Shown: positions 17,113-25,800 of the stretch, in pieces
How positions within the stretch are numbered: the stretch's first letter is position 1
Layout of the letters: every line of letters begins with the position of its first letter
Made by a program: the position numbers and the translations under genes
IMG/VR virus record: IMGVR_UViG_3300027793_003021
Span: 1-35,880 of that record
Strand: one strand, 5' to 3'
DNA length: 35,880 nucleotides
DNA from: a virus
Notes under the pieces: generated by a model
The model's input: only the letters and a program-made list of their open reading frames with translations
Databases searched by the model: none
Told to the model about the DNA's origin: nothing

Positions 17113-17115
17113 GAA

Positions 17116-17123
17116 TATAAATA
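17116..17123 (-). promoter_or_regulatory. TATTTATA box upstream of 104-residue helical gene
   Basis: TATTTATA in gene orientation, 3 nt before the ATG at 17112 and right after the hairpin at 17127-17151. Confidence 0.45.
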
Positions 17124-17126
17124 CAA

Positions 17127-17151
17127 ATCCCCCACCATTTGGTGAGGGATC
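17127..17151 (-). terminator. Hairpin after hsp20
   Basis: ATCCC-CCACC and GGTG-AGGGAT form a strong stem with a loop of about 4 nt and one bulge. It follows the Hsp20 stop by 20 nt. The T-run is weak on the minus strand (ATTTGTATTT), so it may act as a terminator or as a 3'-end stabiliser. Confidence 0.55.
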
Positions 17152-17171
17152 TGATCTTGAATGAGCATTTA

Positions 17172-17567
17172 TTATAGAAGTGAGATCTTCTTCTTTTCTT
17201 GTTTCTTAAATCCAGGGATGAAAACCGTAAGGAGTCCGTCCTCGATCGTTGCTTCAATTAGTTCTGCATTGTAATCAGTTCCTAATTTGAATTGTTTGTG
17301 AATCGATTTAGAAATTTCCTCACCGTTCATTTTGTATTTTCTCTTACCGTCAATGGTCATTACACCATCTTCAATTTCAACCTTCAAATTTTCTTTGTTG
17401 AAACCAGGTGCTTCAAATAAAAGGTATGCACCATCTTTAGTTTGGTTTACTTCGTAGTTGTTTTCATCTTCTTTGTTTTTTGTTACAACCGAAGTCTTGT
17501 AATAAGTGTTAGGACTGTTGAAAAACTTTTCAAAGATGTCATTGAAATCGTTTGTACCGTAGATCAT
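17172..17567 (-). CDS. Small heat-shock protein, Hsp20/alpha-crystallin family
   Basis: A 131-residue ATP-independent holdase that keeps unfolding proteins soluble. The alpha-crystallin domain spans about 38-125: GAYLLFEAPGFNKENLKVEIEDG early and the hallmark EATIEDGLLTVFIPGF near the end, followed by a KKISLL tail resembling the I-x-L oligomerisation motif. T4-like phages of other hosts also carry Hsp20 genes. It is divergent from the ClpC gene across 202 nt, so the two may share regulation. This fits a protein-quality-control group with ClpC and the tmRNA. Confidence 0.92.
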   Translation of the reverse strand: MIYGTNDFNDIFEKFFNSPNTYYKTSVVTKNKEDENNYEVNQTKDGAYLLFEAPGFNKENLKVEIEDGVMTIDGKRKYKMNGEEISKSIHKQFKLGTDYNAELIEATIEDGLLTVFIPGFKKQEKKKISLL

Positions 17568-17702
17568 AATAATTTGTTTTTGATTTTAAAATTTATTATT
17601 TATTCTGTAGTTTATCAATATTGGTGCCGATTCATTTATGGTGACAATTTGATAGTCTAAGAATAATCTTTTAGACAAAATGACAGACAAAAAAAATATA
17701 TC

Positions 17703-17716
17703 ATGACAATTTGTCA
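17703..17716. promoter_or_regulatory. Palindrome TGACAA-T-TTGTCA in hsp20/clpC spacer
   Basis: A perfect 6-bp inverted repeat centred at 17710, in the 202-nt spacer between the divergent hsp20 and clpC genes and 54 nt before the clpC ATG. A TGACAATTTG copy lies at 17642-17651. A regulator binding site is plausible but unproven. Confidence 0.4.
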
Positions 17717-17769
17717 AAATAATTGTTTATGTCCAAATTTTGATACACCTTTGAAAAAAATTATTAAAT

Positions 17770-19779
17770 ATGAATGATCTACTTGATGACGATGACAAAA
17801 TGATGAGTAAGAAGAAACAATCTTCTGACAGCCCAACACCAGTGTTGGATAATTTCAGTAGGGATCTTATCAAATTAGCCGAACAAGGTAAATTGGATCC
17901 CGTTATCGGCCGAGATAAAGAAATCATGAGGATTGCTCAAATTCTTTCGAGAAGAAAAAAGAACAATCCAATTATCATCGGAGAACCTGGTTGTGGTAAG
18001 ACCGCAATCGTTGAGGGTTTGGCTATGAAGATTTATAACGGTGAGTGTCCAAAAAATTTGATGGATAAAAGGATTGTGAATCTCGATATCAACTCAATTG
18101 TTGCCGGTACAAAATACCGTGGTCAGTTCGAAGAAAGGTTGAAAGTGATCATCGAAGAATTACAGGCTAACCCAAATGTGGTTGTGTTCATCGATGAAAT
18201 TCACACAATGGTTGGAGCAGGAAATGCGTCAGGTTCATTGGATGCATCAAACATCTTCAAACCAGCATTATCTCGTGGAGAGATTCAATGTATTGGTGCA
18301 ACTACACTTGATGAATACCGTACCAACTTTGAAAAAGATGGAGCACTCGAGAGACGTTTCCAAAAAATTATGGTTGAAGGTGCAACCAAGGAAGAAACAC
18401 TCCTTATTCTCAAAAATTCCAAAGACAAGTATGAAGCTTACCATAAGGTAACTTATTCTGATTCTGTTTTGGAGGCTTGTGTGAAATTGGCCGATCGTTA
18501 TATTACTGATCGTGAGTTTCCCGATAAAGCTTTCGATATCCTTGACGAGGTTGGTGCTCGTACACAACTCGAAACTAAAATTCCCGCAGCTATCGAAGAA
18601 TTGAAACAAAAGGCTTCTGAGATCAAACAACTCAAAATGGATGTTGTTAAGAAACAGAACTACGAGCAAGCCGCAGAATTACGTGATAAAGAAAGGAAGA
18701 TCATTGTAAAACTCGAAGACGCAAAGAAAAAGTTCGAAGAAGAAATGTCTCAATCAAAGAAGGAAATCTCTTTGGACTTGGTTTATGAAGTTGTTTCTAC
18801 AATGACCAAAATTCCGGTATCCAAGATGTCTATCGATGACACCAAGGCTCTTGTTAATTTGGATTCAGTCCTCAAGGATAGAGTTATCGGTCAAGATGCT
18901 GCGGTTCTCAAGATTGTAAAATCTATTCGTAGAAATCGTTTGGGTATCAAAGATCCAAATCGTCCAATCGGTTCATTCATTTTCTTAGGATCAACAGGTG
19001 TAGGTAAAACTCACTTAGCAAAACAACTCGCAAAAGAAATTTTCGGTACTGAGGATTCTTTGATCAGAGTGGACATGAGTGAATATCAAGAAAAACATAC
19101 TATCTCCAAATTAGTAGGTGCTCCTCCAGGCTATGTTGGTTACGATGAAGGTGGTCAACTTACAGAGCAAGTTAAAAACAAACCTTATTCTGTAATCCTA
19201 TTCGATGAGGTAGAGAAAGCTCACAAAGATATATTCTCTGTCTTACTACAAATATTGGATGACGGTCATGTTACCGATAGTTTGGGTAGAAAAATCAACT
19301 TCAGAAATACGTTGATTATCATGACTTCTAACTTGGGTGTAAAAAAACTACAAGACTTCGGTACGGGTATCGGATTCGGTTCGTCCAAGTATGGTTCTGA
19401 TGAACAGAAAAAAGAAATCTTGATGAAAGAAATGAAAAATTTCTTCTCTCCCGAATTCTTGAACCGTGTTGATGACATCATTACATTCAATGCACTCAAA
19501 GAAGATGACATCAAGAAAATCAGTGAAATTGAAATCAAGAAGTTGATCTCACGTTTGAATGAAATGAACTATAAGATCTCTTATGACCAAACACTCGTAG
19601 ATTATATTTCTAATGTTGGGTATGATGAACTTTACGGAGCAAGACCACTCAAGAGAGCAATTCAGGACAAAGTGGAAGATCTTGTGTCAGAAGAAGTTTT
19701 GAAGGGAAATGTGAAAGAAGGGACATCTTACAAAGTGATTGTAGATGGTGAAGAAATAAAACTGAAGAAGGGTAAATAA
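17770..19779 (+). CDS. ClpC/ClpA-type AAA+ unfoldase lacking the N-domain
   Basis: A 669-residue Hsp100 protein with two AAA+ rings that unfolds proteins and feeds them to a protease. First ring: GEPGCGKT (71-78), VVVFIDE (137-143), and GATTLDEYR as sensor. Middle: a UVR-like helix pair at about 275-325 (QNYEQAAELRDKER), typical of ClpC. Second ring: GSTGVGKT (407-414), VILFDE (475-480). A ClpP-docking IGF loop is present (GTGIGFGSS, 531-539), so it may use host ClpP. The usual Clp_N double repeat of about 140 residues is missing; only about 25 residues precede the first ring. It is convergent with the M20 peptidase and ends at a bidirectional terminator. Confidence 0.92.
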   Translation: MNDLLDDDDKMMSKKKQSSDSPTPVLDNFSRDLIKLAEQGKLDPVIGRDKEIMRIAQILSRRKKNNPIIIGEPGCGKTAIVEGLAMKIYNGECPKNLMDKRIVNLDINSIVAGTKYRGQFEERLKVIIEELQANPNVVVFIDEIHTMVGAGNASGSLDASNIFKPALSRGEIQCIGATTLDEYRTNFEKDGALERRFQKIMVEGATKEETLLILKNSKDKYEAYHKVTYSDSVLEACVKLADRYITDREFPDKAFDILDEVGARTQLETKIPAAIEELKQKASEIKQLKMDVVKKQNYEQAAELRDKERKIIVKLEDAKKKFEEEMSQSKKEISLDLVYEVVSTMTKIPVSKMSIDDTKALVNLDSVLKDRVIGQDAAVLKIVKSIRRNRLGIKDPNRPIGSFIFLGSTGVGKTHLAKQLAKEIFGTEDSLIRVDMSEYQEKHTISKLVGAPPGYVGYDEGGQLTEQVKNKPYSVILFDEVEKAHKDIFSVLLQILDDGHVTDSLGRKINFRNTLIIMTSNLGVKKLQDFGTGIGFGSSKYGSDEQKKEILMKEMKNFFSPEFLNRVDDIITFNALKEDDIKKISEIEIKKLISRLNEMNYKISYDQTLVDYISNVGYDELYGARPLKRAIQDKVEDLVSEEVLKGNVKEGTSYKVIVDGEEIKLKKGK

Positions 19780-19780
19780 A

Positions 19781-19809
19781 AAAAAGGGGGTTGAAAAACC
19801 CCCTTTTTT
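19781..19809. terminator. Bidirectional terminator between clpC and M20 peptidase
   Basis: AAAAAGGGGG and CCCCCTTTTTT form a perfect stem around an 8-nt loop, with U-runs on both strands. It lies 1 nt after the clpC stop and 1 nt before the stop of the convergent peptidase gene. Confidence 0.9.
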
Positions 19810-19810
19810 A

Positions 19811-20650
19811 TTAATCCCATAATCTATTAAAAGATTTCTGTGGTACGTTCTGTTTGTAATGTAACTTATATCCTAAATTCTCAATCATTTTTCTACCCAT
19901 ATTAATTCCATTGTAAACGTCTTCAACAACTACATATTCATTTTTGGTGTGGTAGTTGTAGTACCCAATAGAAAAGTTAATACAAGAAAAATCAAATTTA
20001 GACCTCAACGCCCAAACATCAGTATAAGGGTGAGTCATATAATCCATGTCTTCCATAACCATCCCCTCAGATAATACCTTATCACAAACTTCGAAGAATT
20101 CTGAGTCTCTGTCGAACAGAACTTGTCCGAAACATCTTTCGGTAATCATCCAATTTTCGGGAGCATCAAACTGAATAACATACCCCACATTTTCAAAAAA
20201 TTTTGTGTTGGCTTTCTGTGATCCATGACAACCAGTTTCCTCTGAAACGAAGAAGGCTGCTTTCAGAAATGGAAGTTCTTTCAATAAAGTCAGACAAGCA
20301 AAAACGCCAGCTTTATCATCACCACCAATACCTGTTGGTTGACCTTGGTCATTGTAGGCCTTCAATGCGAGTTTGATTTCTCCTTGTGCGTTTGGTAGTT
20401 GTTCTTCAACCACATTGATGATGTCTATGTTATGTACAGTATCTGTGTGTGCAACTACACACGGATAGTAAAATCCTTCATTTATTTCACCTGTTTTTTT
20501 TGTGACGTAAACGTTGTAATTTTGATCTACTTCGTAATCCAAACCTTCTTTATTACACCAATTGATAAGATATTTTACCATCTCACCTTCTTGGTAAGTC
20601 TTGGTTGGAACACTCAAAACAGATTTTAGAAATTCTAATTCTTGATTCAT
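19811..20650 (-). CDS. M20-family metallopeptidase (peptidase T-like)
   Basis: A 279-residue di-zinc aminopeptidase-type enzyme. Visible ligand motifs: VAHTDTVH (His68, catalytic Asp70), GIGGDDKAGV (Asp111), SEETGCHGS (Glu137/Glu138), QFDAPE (Asp162) and a C-terminal YYNYHTKNEYV (His). Spacing fits M20 peptidases such as PepT, which trims short peptides. It is shorter than bacterial PepT (about 400 residues), probably because the dimerisation domain is reduced. No signal peptide, so cytoplasmic. It converges on the clpC gene, and the neighbourhood suggests recycling of peptides released by Clp. It could instead act on another amide substrate. Confidence 0.85.
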   Translation of the reverse strand: MNQELEFLKSVLSVPTKTYQEGEMVKYLINWCNKEGLDYEVDQNYNVYVTKKTGEINEGFYYPCVVAHTDTVHNIDIINVVEEQLPNAQGEIKLALKAYNDQGQPTGIGGDDKAGVFACLTLLKELPFLKAAFFVSEETGCHGSQKANTKFFENVGYVIQFDAPENWMITERCFGQVLFDRDSEFFEVCDKVLSEGMVMEDMDYMTHPYTDVWALRSKFDFSCINFSIGYYNYHTKNEYVVVEDVYNGINMGRKMIENLGYKLHYKQNVPQKSFNRLWD

Positions 20651-20683
20651 TAATAAAAATTTACTACAAAAGTAAGTAAACTT

Positions 20684-21724
20684 TTACACATCACCAAACG
20701 GACCAGCAAATAATTCAGGTTGGTATAATAATTTATAAAAATTTTCTTCTGAGACTTTTCTGGATATTGATTTTAGGTCTTTACGTAGGATTACCTCAAC
20801 TTTCATTTCATCTTTATCGAAATCTTTAATCATGAAAGTGACACCCTTCAATTTGGGTAAATCATACATGACCATTGGTTTGAATTTTTTTGTGATTCTG
20901 TTATAAAACTCTATAAATTTTGGAAGATTTTCATCTTCTTCAATGTTGTCTTTAATCTTATCAAGTTGCCAAGCAACATCTCGATTGAAGGATTCTTTGT
21001 CGAAGTCACTGTTATATCCCCACTCATAACTTTGTTCGGACCAATTCCAACCTTGATCTTCTCCTTTGTATAACTCTTTAAATAGATCCTTGAAACTCAA
21101 CCACACTAATCCCGTTTTCAAGTATAACATTATCAATTCACCTACATTGATACTCACTGTGTCCCACTTTCTTGCAACTGTGAATTCATTTTTTTTGAGT
21201 TCTTCAGTAAGTTCTTCGTCGATAATTTCCATCGCCTTTTGAGTCGCCGCATGTTCAAACTCAGAATGATAATCATCTAAAATCCTATTAGTCTGTTTTG
21301 GATAAACTTTCAAAAGAATCTCCGCTGCCCTTTTGTTTGTGTTTTCTTCCGGTAGATCCGAGTAATCATAATTTGGATCCAAAACTTTCAAAATAAAATT
21401 CATTGTTTCCAAATTTTCTTCGTTCAATTCATAAAAAACAATATATCCTTGTTCGAAGTCTTCGAATACACGAGATTCATCTGTGAATCCCCAATTTGAA
21501 TGAGGTGAGTAAACATGATTCACAAAGAAAACGTCGTCCTGAGAAACACCTAAAGCTTCGAGTAGTTCTTCGTCGTTTTTGAACTCGAATTGAATTTTTG
21601 TTAACCCCTTTACCGGATTTTCAACAACCCTATGTATCGATGGTTCGGTCCTTTCAATATCATACCTATCCGCTTGTCCCCTTACGTATTTTCTTAATAT
21701 TTGAAATAATTCACTCGATGCCAA
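20684..21724 (-). CDS. Unknown 346-residue protein
   Basis: It starts with TTG at 21724 (residues MASSELFQILRKYVRGQ); no in-frame ATG lies nearby, which is unusual here. The N-terminal helix is followed by a mixed acidic domain with VFFVNHVYSPHSNWGF, a helical middle (ATQKAMEIIDEELTEELKK), a Trp-rich stretch GWNWSEQSYEWGYNSDF and a C-terminal alpha/beta part ending ELFAGPFGDV. No catalytic motif is recognised. It is transcribed away from the tmRNA. A TATTTATA box lies 14 nt upstream, linking it to the phage's own gene set. I do not recognise the family. Confidence 0.6.
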   Translation of the reverse strand: MASSELFQILRKYVRGQADRYDIERTEPSIHRVVENPVKGLTKIQFEFKNDEELLEALGVSQDDVFFVNHVYSPHSNWGFTDESRVFEDFEQGYIVFYELNEENLETMNFILKVLDPNYDYSDLPEENTNKRAAEILLKVYPKQTNRILDDYHSEFEHAATQKAMEIIDEELTEELKKNEFTVARKWDTVSINVGELIMLYLKTGLVWLSFKDLFKELYKGEDQGWNWSEQSYEWGYNSDFDKESFNRDVAWQLDKIKDNIEEDENLPKFIEFYNRITKKFKPMVMYDLPKLKGVTFMIKDFDKDEMKVEVILRKDLKSISRKVSEENFYKLLYQPELFAGPFGDV

Positions 21725-21738
21725 AACAATGATTTTAA

Positions 21739-21746
21739 TATAAATA
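21739..21746 (-). promoter_or_regulatory. TATTTATA box upstream of 346-residue gene
   Basis: TATTTATA in gene orientation, 14 nt before the TTG start at 21724, back to back with the tmRNA promoter. Confidence 0.45.
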
Positions 21747-21755
21747 TAAAATTCG

Positions 21756-21787
21756 TTTGGATTAGAAACTATTTATTCTTACCTTTG
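21756..21787 (+). promoter_or_regulatory. Bacteroidota-type promoter of the tmRNA gene
   Basis: TTTG at 21756-21759, 20 nt, then TACCTTTG at 21780-21787. This matches the Bacteroidota housekeeping consensus (TTTG, 17-23 nt, TAnnTTTG). The mature tmRNA 5' end at 21808 lies 20 nt beyond, leaving room for a short leader removed by RNase P. Confidence 0.8.
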
Positions 21788-21807
21788 AAAAAGTTATTTG
21801 AAATCAT

Positions 21808-22202
21808 GGGGATGTCACGGCATTGATTGGCATGTGATATTATAGATGGCACGTAGGAGCTGAATTAACTCCTTAAAAACTGATTTGAAACACAAACGGC
21901 GAAACTTTCGCAAAACTTTCTGCTATCGGTCTTATCCGTGAAGAAAGCGTTGTTGCTGCGTAATCGTAGAGAACAACATATCGGGTCGATTAGGACGTTA
22001 ACCTAGGAACAGAAGTCCAATATACGGGTGACAGGTCAGAGCTCGTTTAAAATAATTCTGAGACCAGGTTGTTTGTAGGTTGGTTTCCCACATATATCTA
22101 ACCTAATATTTCGTAACGTTGAGAAACAACGTTGTACTAAACGTGTAGTCATTTATAGTGTTCGTGAACAAGACACGGGTTCGACTCCCGTCATCTCCAC
22201 CA
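21808..22202 (+). ncRNA. ssrA: Transfer-messenger RNA (tmRNA), phage-encoded
   Basis: The 5' GGGGATG pairs with CATCTCC at the 3' end, followed by discriminator A and encoded CCA (22199-22202). The T arm is ACGGG-TTCGACT-CCCGT. The message part has the Bacteroidota resume context AAACGGCGAAA; from GGC at 21898 it reads GETFAKLSAI, GLI, REESVVAA and stops at TAA 21961-21963. With the tRNA-borne Ala the tag is 22 residues, about twice the usual bacterial length, and ends in VVAA, a protease-recognition type C-terminus. tmRNA rescues stalled ribosomes and marks the product for Clp proteases. It has its own promoter and sits near a phage ClpC and M20 peptidase. The tag-frame call follows from context and the exact Ala-Ala-stop ending. 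Confidence 0.93.
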
Positions 22203-22399
22203 GACAGGTGAAGACTGAGGTGGAACCCCTCGGTATATGAATCCCAAAGACGCCGTCTTGATTCGCGGTATCAGAGCGGTGAGGGTAGTGTTTACTATAA
22301 GTCAGGAGTAATTAACCAACGACGAAAATGTAACCACCAATGTAGGAATATGTTGGTCATGATGTGTAAAAGGACACGAAAAGCCTGTTTTTTTTAACC
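22203..22399 (+). other. Non-coding, hairpin-rich spacer between tmRNA and tRNA-Glu
   Basis: No ORF or tRNA fits these 197 nt. They contain several short hairpins: GAGG-TGGAACC-CCTC (22215-22229), AAGAC-GCC-GTCTT (22244-22256 region), TAGT-GTTT-ACTA (22288-22299 region), and GTGT-AAAAGG-ACAC (about 22365-22378), which precedes a T8 run (22388-22395). The last pair could be a weak terminator. A GAGGTrGAAC ... ATCCCAA motif recurs in the spacer after tRNA-Thr at 31404-31614. It may be a structured RNA; the identity is unknown. Confidence 0.4.
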
Positions 22400-22473
22400 G
22401 CTCCGTTAGACCAGTGGCTTAAGTCGTCTCCCTTTCACGGAGAAAATCAGGGGTTCGAATCCCCTACGGAGTA
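22400..22473 (+). tRNA. tRNA-Glu (anticodon TTC)
   Basis: Acceptor GCTCCGT/ACGGAGT with a G-T first pair. Anticodon stem TCTCC-CTTTCAC-GGAGA gives TTC. T arm AGGGG-TTCGAAT-CCCCT. Discriminator A; CCA is not encoded. It reads GAA, the favoured Glu codon in this AT-rich DNA. Confidence 0.93.
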
Positions 22474-22489
22474 CAAACGATCCTGAACT

Positions 22490-22672
22490 ATGAAAGAAAT
22501 ATTAAAATTAGCATCCGTATGCATCTACGTAGATAAGGACTACGTGTATCCATGTGACGAAAAAGGGAATCCCGATTTCGACAACAAAAAAAGTTATAAT
22601 GATCTGAGTCCTGAGTGGTTTCAGAATCTCTCGAACGAAGACAAAAATCTTATTAATTCTTTAAAAAATTAA
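22490..22672 (+). CDS. Small unknown protein after tRNA-Glu
   Basis: A 60-residue protein starting MKEILKLASVCIYVDKDYVYPCDEKG and ending with SPEWFQNLSNEDKNLINSLKN. Two Cys and an acidic middle are present; there is no membrane helix. The start follows tRNA-Glu by 16 nt, so the two may be cotranscribed. No family is recognised. The amino-acid make-up is normal, which supports a real gene over chance. Confidence 0.55.
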   Translation: MKEILKLASVCIYVDKDYVYPCDEKGNPDFDNKKSYNDLSPEWFQNLSNEDKNLINSLKN

Positions 22673-22827
22673 TTACTGAAAATCAGTTGGATATCTCCGT
22701 GTCTACATTTTCTTAACATGAAGTTTGACAACTTGGAAACTGTGTCCTATACTTATTGAAACAAGGATAATCCTAAAAAACAATTTTGTGGAACTTAATT
22801 ATTACCGAAAAACACATAGAAATTAAA

Positions 22828-22864
22828 CAAATCCCGTTGACGTAACAGTCGCGGGATTTTTTAT
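22828..22864 (+). terminator. Terminator-like hairpin upstream of receptor gene
   Basis: AAATCCCG pairs with CGGGATTT across a 15-nt loop, followed by TTTTTATTT. It insulates the receptor gene from upstream transcription. The 217-nt spacer from 22673 to 22890 holds no other gene. Confidence 0.75.
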
Positions 22865-22869
22865 TTATA
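22862..22869 (+). promoter_or_regulatory. TATTTATA box upstream of TonB-type receptor gene
   Basis: TATTTATA in gene orientation, 21 nt before the ATG at 22891, fused to the T-run of the preceding terminator. It shows that the host-like receptor gene carries the same upstream signal as the virion genes. Confidence 0.4.
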
Positions 22870-22890
22870 AACCAATAAACAGAAAGCAAA

Positions 22891-25800
22891 ATGAAAAAAG
22901 CAATCTTGATGTCCCTTTTATCCTTTATGGTGGCATTGACATCTTTCGGGCAGATTACAACTTCTACCCTGTCAGGTGTTGTGAAAAATGAAAAAGGAGA
23001 AACTTTAGCAGGTGCCACTGTACACGCAGTACACCAACCTTCAGGTTCTGAGTATCGAACAAGCTCAACAAAATCTGGTTTGTATACCATTCCAGCAGTT
23101 CGTGTAGGTGGACCTTACATTATCCACGTTAGTTACGTTGGTTACAAAATGGCTGAGATCACAGACATTCAGACATTGTTGGGCTCGACAAGTAATGTGG
23201 ACGTAGTTCTACTTTCCGACTCTAAACAACTCAGTGAGGTTACAGTCGTGGGAACAAAGAGTAACGTTTTTTCGAAAGACAAAACCGGAGCTGCTCAACA
23301 ATTCGGACGTAGAGAACTTACTTCTATTCCGATCGCGGGAGCAAGAACTATCGATGGTATCACAAAGTACAACCCATTCGGTAACGGAAACTCTTTTGGA
23401 GCTCAAGACTCACGTTTAAACAACTTCACTATTGACGGATCACAGTTCAACAACAACTTTGGTTTGGGTTCTTCAGCTCAAGCGGGTGGTAGAACTGGTG
23501 CTTCAGCAATATCATTGGATGCAATTGACCAACTTCAGGTTAACGTGGCACCTTTCGATATTCGTCAAAGTGGTTTCGTTGGTGCAGGTATCAATGCTGT
23601 TACTCGTTCAGGTACGAATGAGGTTGAAGGAAGTGTGTATCAAACACAGAGAAACAACTCATCTACTTATGTTGGTAACAATGCAAGGGGTACGACAGTA
23701 ACTGCGGCTAAATTTGATGAAAAGGTACAAGGTTTCAGATTAGGTGCTCCAATTATCAAAAACAAATTATTCATTTTTGGTAACTATGAGAGTATCGTAA
23801 GAACTGAACCAGGTACGACTTGGATTTCAGAAGGATCTCCTTTAACAGGTACACAAATCAGTAGAGTTAAATTTGCTGACATGCAAAGACTATCAAACTT
23901 TATGAAAGATAGTTTGGGTTATGTCACAGGTCCTTGGGAAGGGTATTCTAACACTAACGATTCAAGAAAATTCTTGATTCGTGTGGATTGGAACATCAAC
24001 AAGAATAACAAGTTAACCGCTCGTTATGTGAATCACAATTCTTCTGCTGAGATTAACATTTCAAACTCTCAGTCAGCGGGAGCAGGAAACAGAACTACTC
24101 AGTTCAACGCAATGAGTTTCAAAAATAGTGGTTACATTATTCAGGACAATACTCGTTCTGCGGTTTTGGAACTTAACTCTAAAATCTCTAACACACTTCA
24201 CAATAACTTAATCGTTTCTTACGATAAGCAAATTGAGGATAGAGCATATTTGAGTCAAATGTTCCCAACTATTGATATCAGAGAAGGTTCCGCAACTTAC
24301 ACTTCAGTAGGTTTCGACCCTTTCACACCTGGTAACAAATTGAACTATTGGACGTTCAACGTAACAAATAACTTGACAAAGTATTTGAACAAACATACTT
24401 TGGTTGGTGGTTTCAACTATCAAAGTTATCAATCAAATAACCTATTCTTCCCAGCTTCTAACGGAGTTTACATCTTCAACAGTCTGAACGACTTCTATAC
24501 CGCAGCAAGACAATCAATTGCTAACGGTGGTAGACCTTCAACATTCGCACCAGCAAGATTCCAATTACGTTATTCGGCACTACCTGGAGCGGTAGAACCA
24601 ATGCAGGTTTTGGAAGCTAATCGTTTGGATCTTTACGTTCAAGATGAATTCAACGCAACCAAAGAACTGAAGTTGACTTTTGGTATCAGAGCAAATGTTA
24701 TTGATTTAGGTAACACAGCTTTAGAAAATAAAGCGGTGTCTTCAATGATCTTCGCAAATGGTGAAGGATTCAATACAAGTGTTCTTCCAAAAACACAGTT
24801 CTTAATAGAACCTCGTTTCGGATTCAACTACGACCTCAAAGGTCAGAAAAAAACACAAATCCGTGGTGGTACAGGTGTATTCACAGGTAGACCACCATAC
24901 GTGTTCCTTTCTAACCAAGTTGGTAACAACGGTGTGTTAACAGGATTTATCGATGTATCAGGAGCGGCAGCGGCACAATATGGTTTCACTGCAAATCCTA
25001 ATCAATACTTCATCCCATCAACACCAACTTTACCTTCTACGTTTGATTTAGCATTCACTAATCAGAATTATAAATTTCCACAAGTTTGGAAAAACAACAT
25101 CGCTATTGATCAGAAACTACCTTGGCTTGGTTTAATTTTGAGTGCTGAATTACTCTACAACAAAACCATCAATGCGGTTCATTATTACAACGCTAACTTA
25201 GATAAACCAGTTGGTAAGTTAGGTGGTGTTGATACTAGAGACCTTTTCGCAGGAAATGATAATGGTGTAAGAGTAAATGATAACGTATCAATGGCTGCAG
25301 TTCTAACAAACAGAAATGGTACTTACAATCGTTCTGCAACTTTCAAATTAGAAAAACCTGTATCTAAAGGTCTTTGGGGTTACGTAGCTTACACAAACGC
25401 TATGGCAGAAGATTTCATGAGTGCGGGTTCAATCGCGAGTGGTAGCTGGCAGTCAGCAGTATCTGTAAACGGTAACAATAACTTAGGACTATCAATTTCT
25501 GACTTTGTTGTTAGAAATAGAATCGTAGGTTTGTTAGGTTACAGAATTGACTACGGTAAAAAATATGGTGGAGCAACAACAATCACTCTTGGTTATGTTG
25601 GTTCACAGAACAATCCATTCTCTTACATTGTAGCTGGTGATTTGAACGGTGACAGAGTAAATAACAATGATTTGGTATTTGTACCAAACAAAGGATCTGA
25701 CATTCGTTTTGCACCACTTACAGTAGGAACAAGAGTTTACACTGAAGCTGAACAACAAGCAGCATTTGAAGCTTTCATATCTCAAGATCCATATCTATCA

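Noticed and set aside
22352-22382. Hammerhead-like core (ATGATG, stem GTGT/ACAC, then GAAA) before tRNA-Glu
   Set aside because: Stem II and GAAA fit, but the required CUGANGA box has two changes (C to A, A to T) and no convincing stem I/III pairing was found, so self-cleavage is unlikely.
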